Source: Raphanus sativus (Eukaryota > Streptophyta > Magnoliopsida > Brassicales > Brassicaceae). From it: 64,000 nt of DNA. Below the pieces are notes generated by a model that had not been told where the DNA came from, searched no databases, and was given only the letters and a program-made list of their open reading frames with translations. The DNA lies in the NCBI RefSeq assembly GCF_000801105.2, contig NC_079515.1:37953920-38017919 (forward strand), written 5' to 3'. Both the position numbers and the translations under genes were made by a program. Shown piece after piece: positions 1-9,419 of this stretch; within the stretch, counting starts at the first letter, position 1, and the number at the start of each line of letters is the position of its first letter.

Positions 1-260
1 TGATTGCTCAACTATGATAACAGAAGCAAGACGACACATATAACAATTAAAGAGAAAAAAACAGATCATACTTTCTGATCAAAATACGGTTCCATATATA
101 TATACCCGACACTAGCTCTTTATCAAAACAGAACACTAAATACAGTGAGATCAAAGTTCCAGTTCAGAAATTTAATCATACTTAAACCATAGTAGAAACA
201 GAGATCAAATAGGATCTAATCAAATCTATATTTATACAAAACAGAGAAATAAGCTGTTAC

Positions 261-700
261 CTTTCTGTTATATATCCTTGATTGTGGTTTTAATCTTCCT
301 TATCTTGATCATGTTATGATCCATTTTGTGCTTAATCCGGTTGCTTCTATGTTATTACATCCCACATCACCCCAATCGAGACTGATCTTCAACTCACATC
401 TTCGATCTCTATTATTACTGATCATATTCATCTGAAAGTGCAGACAGTGGAAACTATTAGACACAGATAGACATTAAGACCATTCAATCCGTACGGATTT
501 AGCTTCGAAATAAAGAAAAAAAATACCTCTGTGCATACTATTTCACCATTGATTGCATGATGAATCATTAAACGATTTAAATCTTGATCTTGATCTGAAC
601 AATGAAAAAAGTAGAGAGATTTCTCCGAGAGTAAAGAACCCTAATTGAGAGTATCGTTCTGTTTTTTTTCGTCGATCTTTTGTCTAACAGTTTTTTTTCC
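261..700 (-). other. possible 5' end of a spliced minus-strand transcript
   Basis: Read on the minus strand, this stretch looks like the start of a spliced transcript running off the left edge. A first exon (about 700 to 527) ends at a GTATTT donor. A second exon (431 to 261) follows an acceptor with a good pyrimidine tract (TGCACTTTCAG) and ends at a GTAAC donor. A small reading frame crosses the first junction in phase 0: about 14 codons from an ATG in the first exon, then 41 more to a TGA inside the second exon. The frame matches no family I recognise. It could be an upstream ORF in a long 5' UTR, a small protein or a non-coding RNA. Only the splice-site pattern supports the call. Confidence 0.25.
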
Positions 701-819
701 TACGCTAATTAGTTAGCTTTCTAATTGGGCCAATTATTATTGAACAGGCCATATGCTATCAAAACGGATTTTAATTTTGTTTCTCCTTTAAATGGGCCAA
801 TTGTTAACAAATTTTTATA

Positions 820-1280
820 TCTTTCTTATAAGATATACTATATTATGCTATATACATATATATAATTCTCCATTAGTGGTAATTTCATTAATAATGTTTT
901 CTATATTTCAATGTTTTATAAAAAAAAGTCAATAAAATAACATTTATAAAAGAATGTCAATAAGATAACCCAATATAATGTGATTAAAATGAAAATCCAA
1001 AAACTAATATAAATTTGTATTTTAGATTTATTTTTATTGTGGTCATTTAGATAATCATACAAGTTAATAAATTGTATTAATAAATTTAATAGAATAGATG
1101 ATCCGTTTAAAAAAAGATGTCGCTATCTATTATATATCAAACAAGGATACAAAATGAACACACTCTAACATATAGGAACACCTACAAAATAGTTTTACGA
1201 CATATCCAAAACAAAAGAAATTATAAATGGTAATTGTTGAAAAAAATAACACCCGCCCAGTCGGGCGGGTTAGAATCTAG
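820..1280 (+). mobile_element. Helitron-like element (3' end clear, 5' end uncertain)
   Basis: The 3' terminus has the classical Helitron signature. A perfect 8-bp inverted repeat with a 4-nt loop (ACCCGCCC-AGTC-GGGCGGGT, 1251-1270) lies ten bases before a terminal CTAG (1277-1280), which is followed by a host T. The body is AT-rich and non-coding, so the element is non-autonomous. No clear 5' TC terminus is visible. The start near 820 is a guess at a TC that follows an A. Confidence 0.5.
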
Positions 1281-2833
1281 TTTATACTAAACTAAATGAA
1301 TCACACAAAGTAGTGAACAAGATAGGACAAAAAGAGAAGGAAGCCTAACCTTGAAGAACATAGGCAACCTTAGGGGAATCGGAGTAACGAGGAACAGCAA
1401 AGCCATACTGCTCAAGAGCAAGCTTTGCGGCTCCAATATTACCCTCTTTAAGCATTGGCAACTCTTCAGGACACCATGCAAAGTACGAGCCTCCATCTCC
1501 TCCATACACTTGCTTCGGCAACTTCGGTGTAAGATCCAACTCCATTGTTTCAACTTTTCTCTAAAAGCTCAAAGATCTGTGACGGAGAGAGCAATGAAAA
1601 GATGTGGTAAAGAGTTTAATGTTTGATATGAACACTCAATGAGATGCGACACGTATTTATACAAGAGAGGAGGGTCAATCCGTTACGAAGACGATATGAT
1701 TTACTTTGGGGATAACTATTGTATTTAATGTTTTAATTCAAACTTTTTTTTTTTTGGTCTAAAAGTTTTAATTCAAACTTAATCCATTTCTTTGTATCCA
1801 CGATATTTTATTTCCATATTTTGTAAATTGTTGATATTGACTCTATCGAATAGTGATGCTTCCACAGATAATCCAGGTTTGTCCATCACGTTCTTCATTT
1901 TATTTGAATAATAAATCTACTGAAAGTGCTGTTTTATTGGATGAACCGGGTCCTTAATGTATGGTATATTTCAATATGTTACCTTATTTGTTTTCAATTT
2001 GGTCATTCAGATATTATGTTTTACTTTTTTCCTTGATCTTAGGATAGGATTAAGGGTGAAATGAAGAAATTTTATCGTATCTTGTGTTTGTTTATTTACA
2101 TAATTCTGCTTCTATAATTACTTCGATTTTTTCTAAGAATGGGGAATCTGCTGACTGGACGTTACTTATCTACGTTACTTTACGGGTTTATCCAATAATA
2201 CAATTGGTAACAGACGTCTGTTCAAACAAAAAAAAAAGGACAGTCTGTAAACACAACTTTGAAATCTTTTTCTACTTAATCCAATATCCAAACAAGAAAC
2301 GTGACGGATTAGTTTAAACTTTAAAGACAGAAGACTGCCAAAAATATAAAAGATAAAATTCATATTCGTAGCAAAATCTTTTTATCCATTGATTTTTTGG
2401 GTCGAATCCACATATTCCTCCTAACGATTAGTGGAAGATTACAAATATAAATATATAGGCCCAGCGTTGCCAATGTTTCTTAAGCAGAAAACCAACAAAA
2501 TGACCATATAAATATACATAGGCCCAGCAGTGTATTGTTTAATACTAAGACCACCATTAACACACAGAAACCCATTAAATTTCTTTAATTTTTTTTTTAT
2601 TATTTTTTCGGATTTAAAAAAAAAAAAATGCACCAATTGCGGGCGCCACATGTCGTGGAACCCGCGAAATAATCAAAGAAATGCAGAGAACAAGTTTCTC
2701 TCTTGGCAACTTTTTTTTCTCTTTTTCTTCTTTTTGGTGGGTCATCCCTCTCCTAAAAACTCTTTAAAACCCTGCAATAAAGGTGCTCTAAAAATCTCAA
2801 TTACAAGACCATATAAAAAAAGAAAAGGAAAGC
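1281..2833. other. intergenic, AT-rich; cupin promoter remnant
   Basis: Apart from the cupin exon, nothing coding is convincing here. Bases upstream of 1545 would be the 5' UTR and promoter of the truncated cupin gene. The rest is AT-rich, with poly(T) runs around 1746-1756 and 2588-2605. Short open frames in this stretch have no recognisable domain. Confidence 0.5.
1350..1545 (-). pseudogene. first exon of a two-cupin-domain (RmlC-like) protein; rest absent
   Basis: The minus-strand exon starts at ATG 1545 and encodes 65 residues ending in KVAYVLQ, then a GTTAGG splice donor. The start MELDLTPKLPKQVYGGDGG and the text after it match the N-terminus of the plant 11S-globulin-like cupins of about 356 residues (Arabidopsis At1g07750/At2g28680, from memory). 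The exon stops where the first cupin barrel begins. The intron runs only about 70 bases before a Helitron 3' end at 1280, and no further cupin exon can be read down to position 1. Either the gene was cut off by transposon activity or transposed as a fragment, or a very large insertion separates it from exons beyond the window. A truncated copy is more likely. Confidence 0.6.
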
Positions 2834-2905
2834 TGTGGCTGCTGGGATTCGAGCCCAGGTCTCCACGGCCACAACGTGGAATTCTTACCACTAAACTACA
2901 GCCAC
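2834..2905 (-). tRNA. tRNA-His (GUG)
   Basis: On the minus strand the sequence folds as a complete tRNA. The 7-bp acceptor stem pairs GTGGCTG with CAGCCAC, followed by discriminator A. The anticodon stem CCACG/CGTGG encloses the loop TTGTGGC, giving anticodon GTG, and the T-arm carries the internal promoter motif GGCTCGAATCC. There is no intron. A T-run just downstream on the transcribed strand (around 2814-2820) can serve as the RNA polymerase III terminator. The G-1 residue of tRNA-His is normally added after transcription and is not in the annotated span. Confidence 0.95.
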
Positions 2906-3131
2906 ATTAATGGCAATGTAAATCATTTAATTCCACATTACATTCAGTTATCTCACAATTATCCTTTTATCCTATTGTGCAGATCCAATCTTGCTTATGT
3001 GCTGTTCGTGTAAAGTTTTATTTTTGTAGGTTATTGATGAGAACAAGTTATGTGAAGTTATTCATCTGAAAATTTGTGTTAGGCCATTGCTTAAATTTTC
3101 TCTTTAGCTGAAATACAGAAGGTTTCTTGGT

Positions 3132-3231
3132 NNNNNNNNNNNNNNNNNNNNNNNNNNNNNNNNNNNNNNNNNNNNNNNNNNNNNNNNNNNNNNNNNNNNN
3201 NNNNNNNNNNNNNNNNNNNNNNNNNNNNNNN
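3132..3231. other. assembly gap (100 N)
   Basis: Exactly 100 N, the usual placeholder for a gap of unknown size. It abuts the left LTR of a retrotransposon and removes that LTR's outer 38 bases and the left target site. Confidence 0.99.
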
Positions 3232-3810
3232 ACATCACTATAACATGGAGGAATTGTATTTGTTGTGTGGTTTTCAAGTGTGTCTCACTCTATTCTTTTC
3301 TAAATGGCTCACAAGCCTTTATATAGAAAATACAAAACATCACATTATGCTTTTTGAGAATCCATAACATACAAGAGAGTAATGGAGTCTTAAAGTCAAA
3401 AAATCAATATGTCATTAAGAAAATTTAATTCCTTTTGACTCAATTTTTAATGACTTAGCAATAAAGAATATATTATATATTTGACCAAATCAAACATAAA
3501 TAATATTTCTTTTAATTTGGGTTTGCATTTTATGTTTATACAAACATAAAGATAGTCATGAATAAGTAATGGACATAATATCCAACTAACAAATTCAAAC
3601 CCAAATATCCAATATATGACATTTGCTAATTTTTAATATTTAGCCAAACTCATTTTGGACTTCCATTTCTCATTCAAAACCAACTCTGATTTTGACATAC
3701 GAGTACACTACTTCATAGTGTCAAACATTCGGTTATTCCGACGAACGTCTTCGTCCCGAAACATACCGAAAAATGGTCTTAAACCATTTCGTCAAAAACG
3801 AGTTCCAACA
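3232..3810 (-). repeat. 3' LTR (outer end lost in assembly gap)
   Basis: Direct repeat of 6205-6782. On the minus strand it begins TGTTGGAACTCG directly after a purine-rich GTGGGGGAT. It starts abruptly at the gap, without the outermost 38 bases of the partner LTR. Confidence 0.85.
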
Positions 3811-6166
3811 ATCCCCCACATGAATAGAAATGCTTCTAGACACTAGACGACTCGACAGACTTGACTTCCTAGACAAGACTCGACAAGACTCAACAAGACT
3901 CAACTAAGGACTTTTGAGAGTACAAACGAGAAATTCACTGCATGATGAGTTGGTAGCAATTTTTCAGCCTTGAACCAGTCATTGTTAATAGCTATCGGAT
4001 TTACTCGGCCAGGAGGTGGCCATGATGTCTTGAACCTCCCGGGCTTTGGTGTAAACCTAGACAATAGCCAAAACACAGTTTCATTCTCTCACAAAACCAA
4101 TTTCTCTATTGTGTTCATTTTGGCCGTGAACATTCCTGGTAATCATGAGTGAACTTTAGAGAATATAGCCATTTTATTCTCCTAGAAACGGCCCCATTTC
4201 ACACCCACAAGGTGATTTGCCATTAGTTTTGTTTAGAGGAGTATCATGTACTACTCCATTCATATCTCAAAACAATTGGCACAAATCATTAAAAGCAAAT
4301 GCTTATCCTCTATTCCTTACATGTAGCACTGTTTAATCATCCTAGGAACTGGGTATAGACCGAAGTCTTACAGTGCTTTGGGCAGACTTAGTTTGACTTA
4401 GTTGTCTCCTTGAACCTATTTCTTGGGATCTCCAATCTGATAAGTAGAGTTACCGCCAAACCTCATCTTAGTTCATAGGCTAAACCCATTCCTCTTGATG
4501 ATATTACAATTTGATCTCATGACACACCTTTAATAACAGGATCCTAGGTTGTCATCATAGTGAACATAATCTCTTGAGATTAGTCGAGATCAATTGTCTA
4601 ATGATTTTTGTCATCTGTTCAAGATACAATTAACCATTATACACAAAACTCAGTGTATGACACTAGTTTTTTTTTTTTTTTAAATCATAGTTTGATAACT
4701 ATCACTAAGTTAATTTGGCCTCTTGCCAATAACTTTATATGGTAAGCAAAGCTTCCCCCACATTTCTTGAGATAGCTCAAAATCATGCATATTTATTTAC
4801 ATTTAACATCTCTTAAGAGTTTAGAAAATTACTCTACACCTCTTTTAGATTTAAATGAATAAAAATAATTTCGAAAAATTATTACAATTTTCTTTAAAAT
4901 GTATTTCATTCTCAGAAATTCACATTTTAGATACAACTATTTTCATAGTTCTTTCAAGTTGATTTATAACTCTATGATTTGAATTTTTCCAAAACATATT
5001 TTTGCTTTTAGCAAATATACATATCATTACATGATATTTTTCTACCATAAAAACCACAATTTTCTATGATTATTCTCAACCATATTGACTTTAGAACTAC
5101 AATACATATGTCAGTTTCAGTCATATTGGTCTGAAAATTCTCACTGGTTTTGCATGGTCAACCTTTTTAAAAATGCATTTAAGCATTGACGAAATACAAA
5201 TGTTTTGATCAATATCAACAAATATTTTATTTCTTATGGCAAACGATTTATATGTGGCAGACCTCTCCCAAATTTTATTTGGGGCGTCGACTCACAAAAT
5301 TCATTTCCATTCATATAACATGATCCCTTAAGAATCAAAATGTTATTTATAACTATGGTTTCACCATATTTGAAACTTGAATTTCTTCTTATTTTCTCAT
5401 GGTCAACATACTTAATAACTAAATTAAGTTATCCCAAAATCTGAAAGAAGAAAACAAAAACGTTAAATCATTCTTGATAATTAAAGCAATTAATTATCTT
5501 AACCAAGTCAATGCAATAACACATTTTGACCAATTAAAAAAAACGTTTTAACTTGATGGAGATCCTGTTTGCATCAAAACAAAAACAAGATATCATTAGT
5601 GCATATAATGAGAAAAAATGAATTTTTATCTCCATAGAAATCATCAACAAAAATAATCTGATGGAGTGGACAGATTTTTTTATCACCATGAAATCTCCAA
5701 TTCCTGTTTTCATGACAAAACACTTCACAAAATAATCAGTTTTGTTAGTATAATAATACAAACAAAAAATTTACTAGAAAGATTATTTTGAAATAATCCT
5801 ATAGATCTGATTCCGGCATCTTTTCCCAAAGATCAGTCAACCTGTTCTTACAAAACAAATACTTTTTACAATAATCAGTCCGGTTAGTGCAAAGCAATAA
5901 ACGGATATTTTGAGTTAAGACTGATAGAACCGTATTTTATAAACTACGGATTACTGAATATTGTAAAAAAATAAAAAATGATAATACTATACCAAAGAGT
6001 AAGAAAAGGATGATACAACTGCAGAGGCGAGATATTATCTCTTTCCTTAACTCAAAATACGTCCCGTAGTGCGACGGTTCGATAACGTAATGAGTCCCAG
6101 GATACAACTGCAAACAATCTTCTGAATTTGCGTCACTCTATCAGAAGCCTGGCGAAACTAATTTTG

Positions 6167-6782
6167 TGTTGTACTCTCAGACAACAAAAATAAATAAAAT
6201 AAAAACATCACTATAACATGGAGGAATTGTATTTGTTGTTGGTTTTCAAGTGTGTCTCACTCTATTCTTTTCTAAATGGCTCACAAGCCTTTATATAGAA
6301 AATACAAAACATCACATTATGCTTTTGAGAATCCATAACATACAAGAGAGTAATGGAGTCTTAAAGTCAAAAAATCAATATTGTCATTAAGAAAATTTAA
6401 TTCCTTTTGACTCAATTTTTAATGACTTAGCAATAAAGAATATATTATATATTTGACCAAATCAAACATAAATAATATTTCTTTTAATTTGGGTTTGCAT
6501 TTTATGTTTATACAAACATAAAGATAGTCATGAATAAGTAATGGACATAATATCCAACTAACAAATTCAAACCCAAATATCCAATATATGACATTTGCTA
6601 ATTTTTAATATTTAGCCAAACTCATTTTGGACTTCCATTTCTCATTCAAAACCAACTCTGATTTTGACATACGAGTACACTACTTCATAGTGTCAAACAT
6701 TCGGTTATTCCGACGAACGTCTTCGTCCCGAAACATACCGAAAAATGGTCTTAAACCATTTCGTCAAAAACGAGTTCCAACA
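6167..6782 (-). repeat. 5' LTR (complete, 616 bp)
   Basis: Bounded by TGTTG and CAACA inverted termini. It is nearly identical to 3232-3810. Confidence 0.85.
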
Positions 6783-6837
6783 ATCAGCGCTGTCAAGCTT
6801 TTTCACCATCGATGACATTCTCTGTTCTGTCTGACAG

Positions 6838-7140
6838 CTTGATCGCTGTTGGGATATTTGTATCCTCAAGGTGGAAATTGAAGGGTTAGGGAACTTGAAG
6901 AAGCAAGATAGGGAAGATGCTATAGTAAATAAAGTGGTGCTCCTTGTCTGCTGCTATGCATCCGCTATCCTAATAGTTTGCTTTAAGTACGCAACCATTC
7001 CGTACGGTAATCTCCCCGAGGATCCTGCAGCACAGGAGAGGGAACCTGGAACAGGGCTAGGGAATGAGGCAGCGCTTGGAGCTGGGACTGATGGGACAGG
7101 GACTGGCGGGACAGGGGTTGATTCTTTGGCGAACGTGTGA
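6838..7140 (+). CDS. terminal exon of an unrecognised single-pass membrane protein (partial)
   Basis: An acceptor-like TCTGTCTGACAG precedes an open frame of 100 codons ending in TGA at 7140. The only in-frame alternative to an ATG is a GTG, so this reads as a 3' exon rather than a whole gene. The translation has a charged stretch (KKQDREDAIVNK), one hydrophobic segment of about 20 residues (VVLLVCCYASAILIVCFKY), then a tail rich in Gly, Thr, Pro and Glu with short GTG/GTD repeats. The codon use looks genuine and a plausible 3' UTR follows. I do not recognise the family. The upstream exons must lie beyond the LTR element or in the gap, or be gone. The retrotransposon ends about 55 bases before this exon, which suggests insertion into the last intron of the gene. 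Confidence 0.4.
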   Translation, partial: LDRCWDICILKVEIEGLGNLKKQDREDAIVNKVVLLVCCYASAILIVCFKYATIPYGNLPEDPAAQEREPGTGLGNEAALGAGTDGTGTGGTGVDSLANV

Positions 7141-9240
7141 TGAAGTGATGTTTGTTGGTTTCTTAATTCAATAAGATGCATGTGTACTGGACGTGGTGTT
7201 TGTTCTTTGTTTGTGTGCTTTGTGCTATTTTAAGTTTCTCTATAACTTTGTGTGTGTGCTATTTCAGTAAGCTTCTTTATAACTTTGTGTAATGGACGTT
7301 GTCGTTTGTTGTTTTGTTTTTTCAATAAGATTGTATACACTGGTGCTTCCCTACTTAGACTGTATACACTGGTGCTTGCCTAGTGTTCAAGATACTTCGT
7401 TATTCTTTTCTTAAAGGTTCGTAAATATTTGTTTTAGAACTATAATTGTAAATTATGCAGTACTCTTGTTCTACGAAGAGAGTGAAAGAGTTCCTCTCGA
7501 TTAGTCTTATATTAAACTCTGTAGATGAGATTCAGCATGAACATGTATTGAAAGTAAGGTTTTTGTGAGTTGGTGTAAAAAAGTTAAGAACTGTTGAAGC
7601 AAACGAATTTGTAAAGGCACATAAACTACATGGCCACCAAGGTTGTTTAACTTGCTTTCCAAGTTTCTTTTTTTAGCAATTCGTGTGGACAAACTGAAGC
7701 TCAGTTTTTTTTTGAGTGGGTGACAAAAAATAAAATAAAATAAAAACTAAAATATTACATTAATATGTTTTGTGAAAGGAATATTTAGAATAAAAATAAA
7801 CTAACAAAATTGTACAGATAAAATATTTATTTATAACTAAAGGAAAGAAATGAATATTAACTAACAAAAGTGACAGAAAATACTTGAACTATATGTAAAA
7901 CCATAAATATTGAAATACAAACCTGACTTTGAAATATAAGAACTAAGAAACAAAAAGAAACTGTAAACTTAAAGGAAAAAAAAGATGATGAAAAAATAGA
8001 AAAGAAAATATGACGGATAAAAATGAAAACTAGTGAAAACAAATAAGTAATAACACAAAAAGAGAAAAAGGAGACAAATGGGGAATTGAACCAGGGATGA
8101 GTGGGGGCAAATATAATGGTTGAGCCAATTATACTGCTGAAGTTTTGTATTTTCATATGGCTAGACATAAAGTTATTTTTAAATTTTTGTAGGGATAGCT
8201 GACCTCACCACACACTACCTAGATCTGCCCATGATCGGCTGAGCCTCTACATAATTTCTAAACAGTTTTTTTTTTATAGTTTTAAAAATATTGACTAATA
8301 GATAAGTGTCACGTATTAGAACAGTTTCTCTAGAAATTGATTGAATATGAAATGATTTTTAATGTAGATGTAACTAATTTAGCTGTAAAATTAATCATAA
8401 AAAGATAAATTCATATAGCAAATATCTTTTGTTCCCTGCATCTTTACCAAATAGTGCTCTAGAAAACCGTTTTCTAACTTTTGACTTTAGCTTTAATACT
8501 AGAGTAGATAAACATAATTGGGAATTCTTAATTCTTATAGTTATACTCCGTTTTTTTTCAAACTTTTATGTCTGAATTGATTACTATTTTATTATTAACT
8601 TTTCAATCATAAATTTTGAATACAAATTGAAGATTTATTTTAAAATATAAATATACTAAATTTTTTAGTTTGTCAAAAATATATTGCAATAGAAACTATA
8701 TATAATATAAATATATATATATATATACAGTTATGCTAAACTATAACACATACCATAAAACCCATGATAATTTATATCATGTTAATATCATGTTTTTAGT
8801 AAAATAGTCTAAACGGTCCAACTATACAATCCTAATGGCCATAATTAAGTTGCTTTATATATATACGAATTATAGAAATGAAAATCTTCCACTTGCATTT
8901 TATTTTCTGTAAGTTACTTTATGGAATAAATGATTTTGTAATATACATCTTAGCTAAATATTAGGACGTGCGAATCCGAGAATTAAGGGAAGAGGAGAGG
9001 TTACAAAATATATAGTTTATTTTTAGTCAGATAACATGAAAAATAATTATTGGACTCAACATGATATTAACTGGTCATGCGGAAGAATTAATAGGATAGA
9101 TGATAATAACTTCAGTTGCAAAAAACAAAAACAGGGCTACGATTGGCCCAACTTTATTCAGAGAAAATTCGAAGTATTGACGATTCTATAGCCCATGAAA
9201 GGCCCATATGTTCATTTTAGCTATTAGTATCCGTCAACAT
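7141..9240. other. intergenic, AT-rich, with possible SINE relic near 8070-8160
   Basis: The first 250 bases are probably the 3' UTR of the preceding exon and contain a 16-base motif (GTATACACTGGTGCTT) twice. The rest is AT-rich and non-coding. On the minus strand around 8160-8070, GGTTCAATTCC resembles an RNA polymerase III B box, about 40 bases after a weak A-box-like stretch. It could be a decayed tRNA-derived SINE. This is weak evidence. Confidence 0.35.
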
Positions 9241-9246
9241 TAGTGA

Positions 9247-9255
9247 ACACGTGGC
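9247..9255 (+). promoter_or_regulatory. G-box/ABRE-like element upstream of PIRL9
   Basis: ACACGTGGC contains the CACGTG core bound by bZIP and bHLH factors. It lies 165 bases before the PIRL9 start codon and may be in the promoter or the 5' leader. Confidence 0.45.
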
Positions 9256-9323
9256 AACTCTGTCTGCAACAGAGAGCAGAGAGAGACGAACACGAGAGAA
9301 CGTGAAGAGAAGAATCTCACCAC

Positions 9324-9324
<1 letters not shown>

Positions 9325-9357
<33 letters not shown>
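9325..9357 (+). repeat. TCA/CAT trinucleotide microsatellite in the PIRL9 5' UTR
   Basis: About eleven tandem copies of TCA, 63 bases upstream of the PIRL9 start codon. In another frame it would encode poly-His, but that frame belongs to the untranslated leader. Confidence 0.85.
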
Positions 9358-9419
9358 CCGATTCAGATTCAAATCTTCTCGGAGGAACACTCTTCACACA
9401 ACGCCAAAAGCTACAAACA

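Larger units (their letters stand above)
3232..6782 (-). mobile_element. non-autonomous LTR retrotransposon, recent insertion
   Basis: Two near-identical direct repeats flank about 2.36 kb of AT-rich DNA with no gag, protease, integrase or reverse transcriptase frame. The complete right repeat (6167-6782, 616 bp) begins TGTTG and ends CAACA. The left repeat (3232-3810) is the same sequence without its outer 38 bases, which lie in the assembly gap. Immediately inside the left repeat, the minus strand reads GTGGGGGAT before TGTTGG. This is a polypurine tract next to a 3' LTR, so the element is transcribed on the minus strand. No standard primer-binding site complementary to a tRNA 3' end follows the 5' LTR. 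I saw only about three single- or double-base indels between the LTRs, which implies recent insertion. The length and lack of coding capacity fit a LARD/TRIM-like derivative that needs proteins in trans. Confidence 0.85.

Noticed and set aside
545..600. A possible box C/D snoRNA: ATGATGA and CTGA with short flanking complementarity
   Set aside because: The distance between the boxes is only about 42 bases, no internal boxes are seen, and it lies in a probable leader exon on the other strand.
6130..6160. TATCAGAAGCC as an initiator-tRNA primer-binding site of the LTR element in plus orientation
   Set aside because: It lies before the right LTR rather than after a left LTR, and the polypurine tract next to the left LTR fixes the element on the minus strand.
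7857..8168. A 103-codon Phe/Ser-rich minus-strand frame
   Set aside because: Composition reflects A/T-rich DNA read as TTT/TCT codons. There is no domain, splice context or promoter.
9322..9357. A CRISPR-like or functional repeat array
   Set aside because: It is a simple trinucleotide microsatellite. No direct-repeat/spacer array exists in this eukaryotic window.
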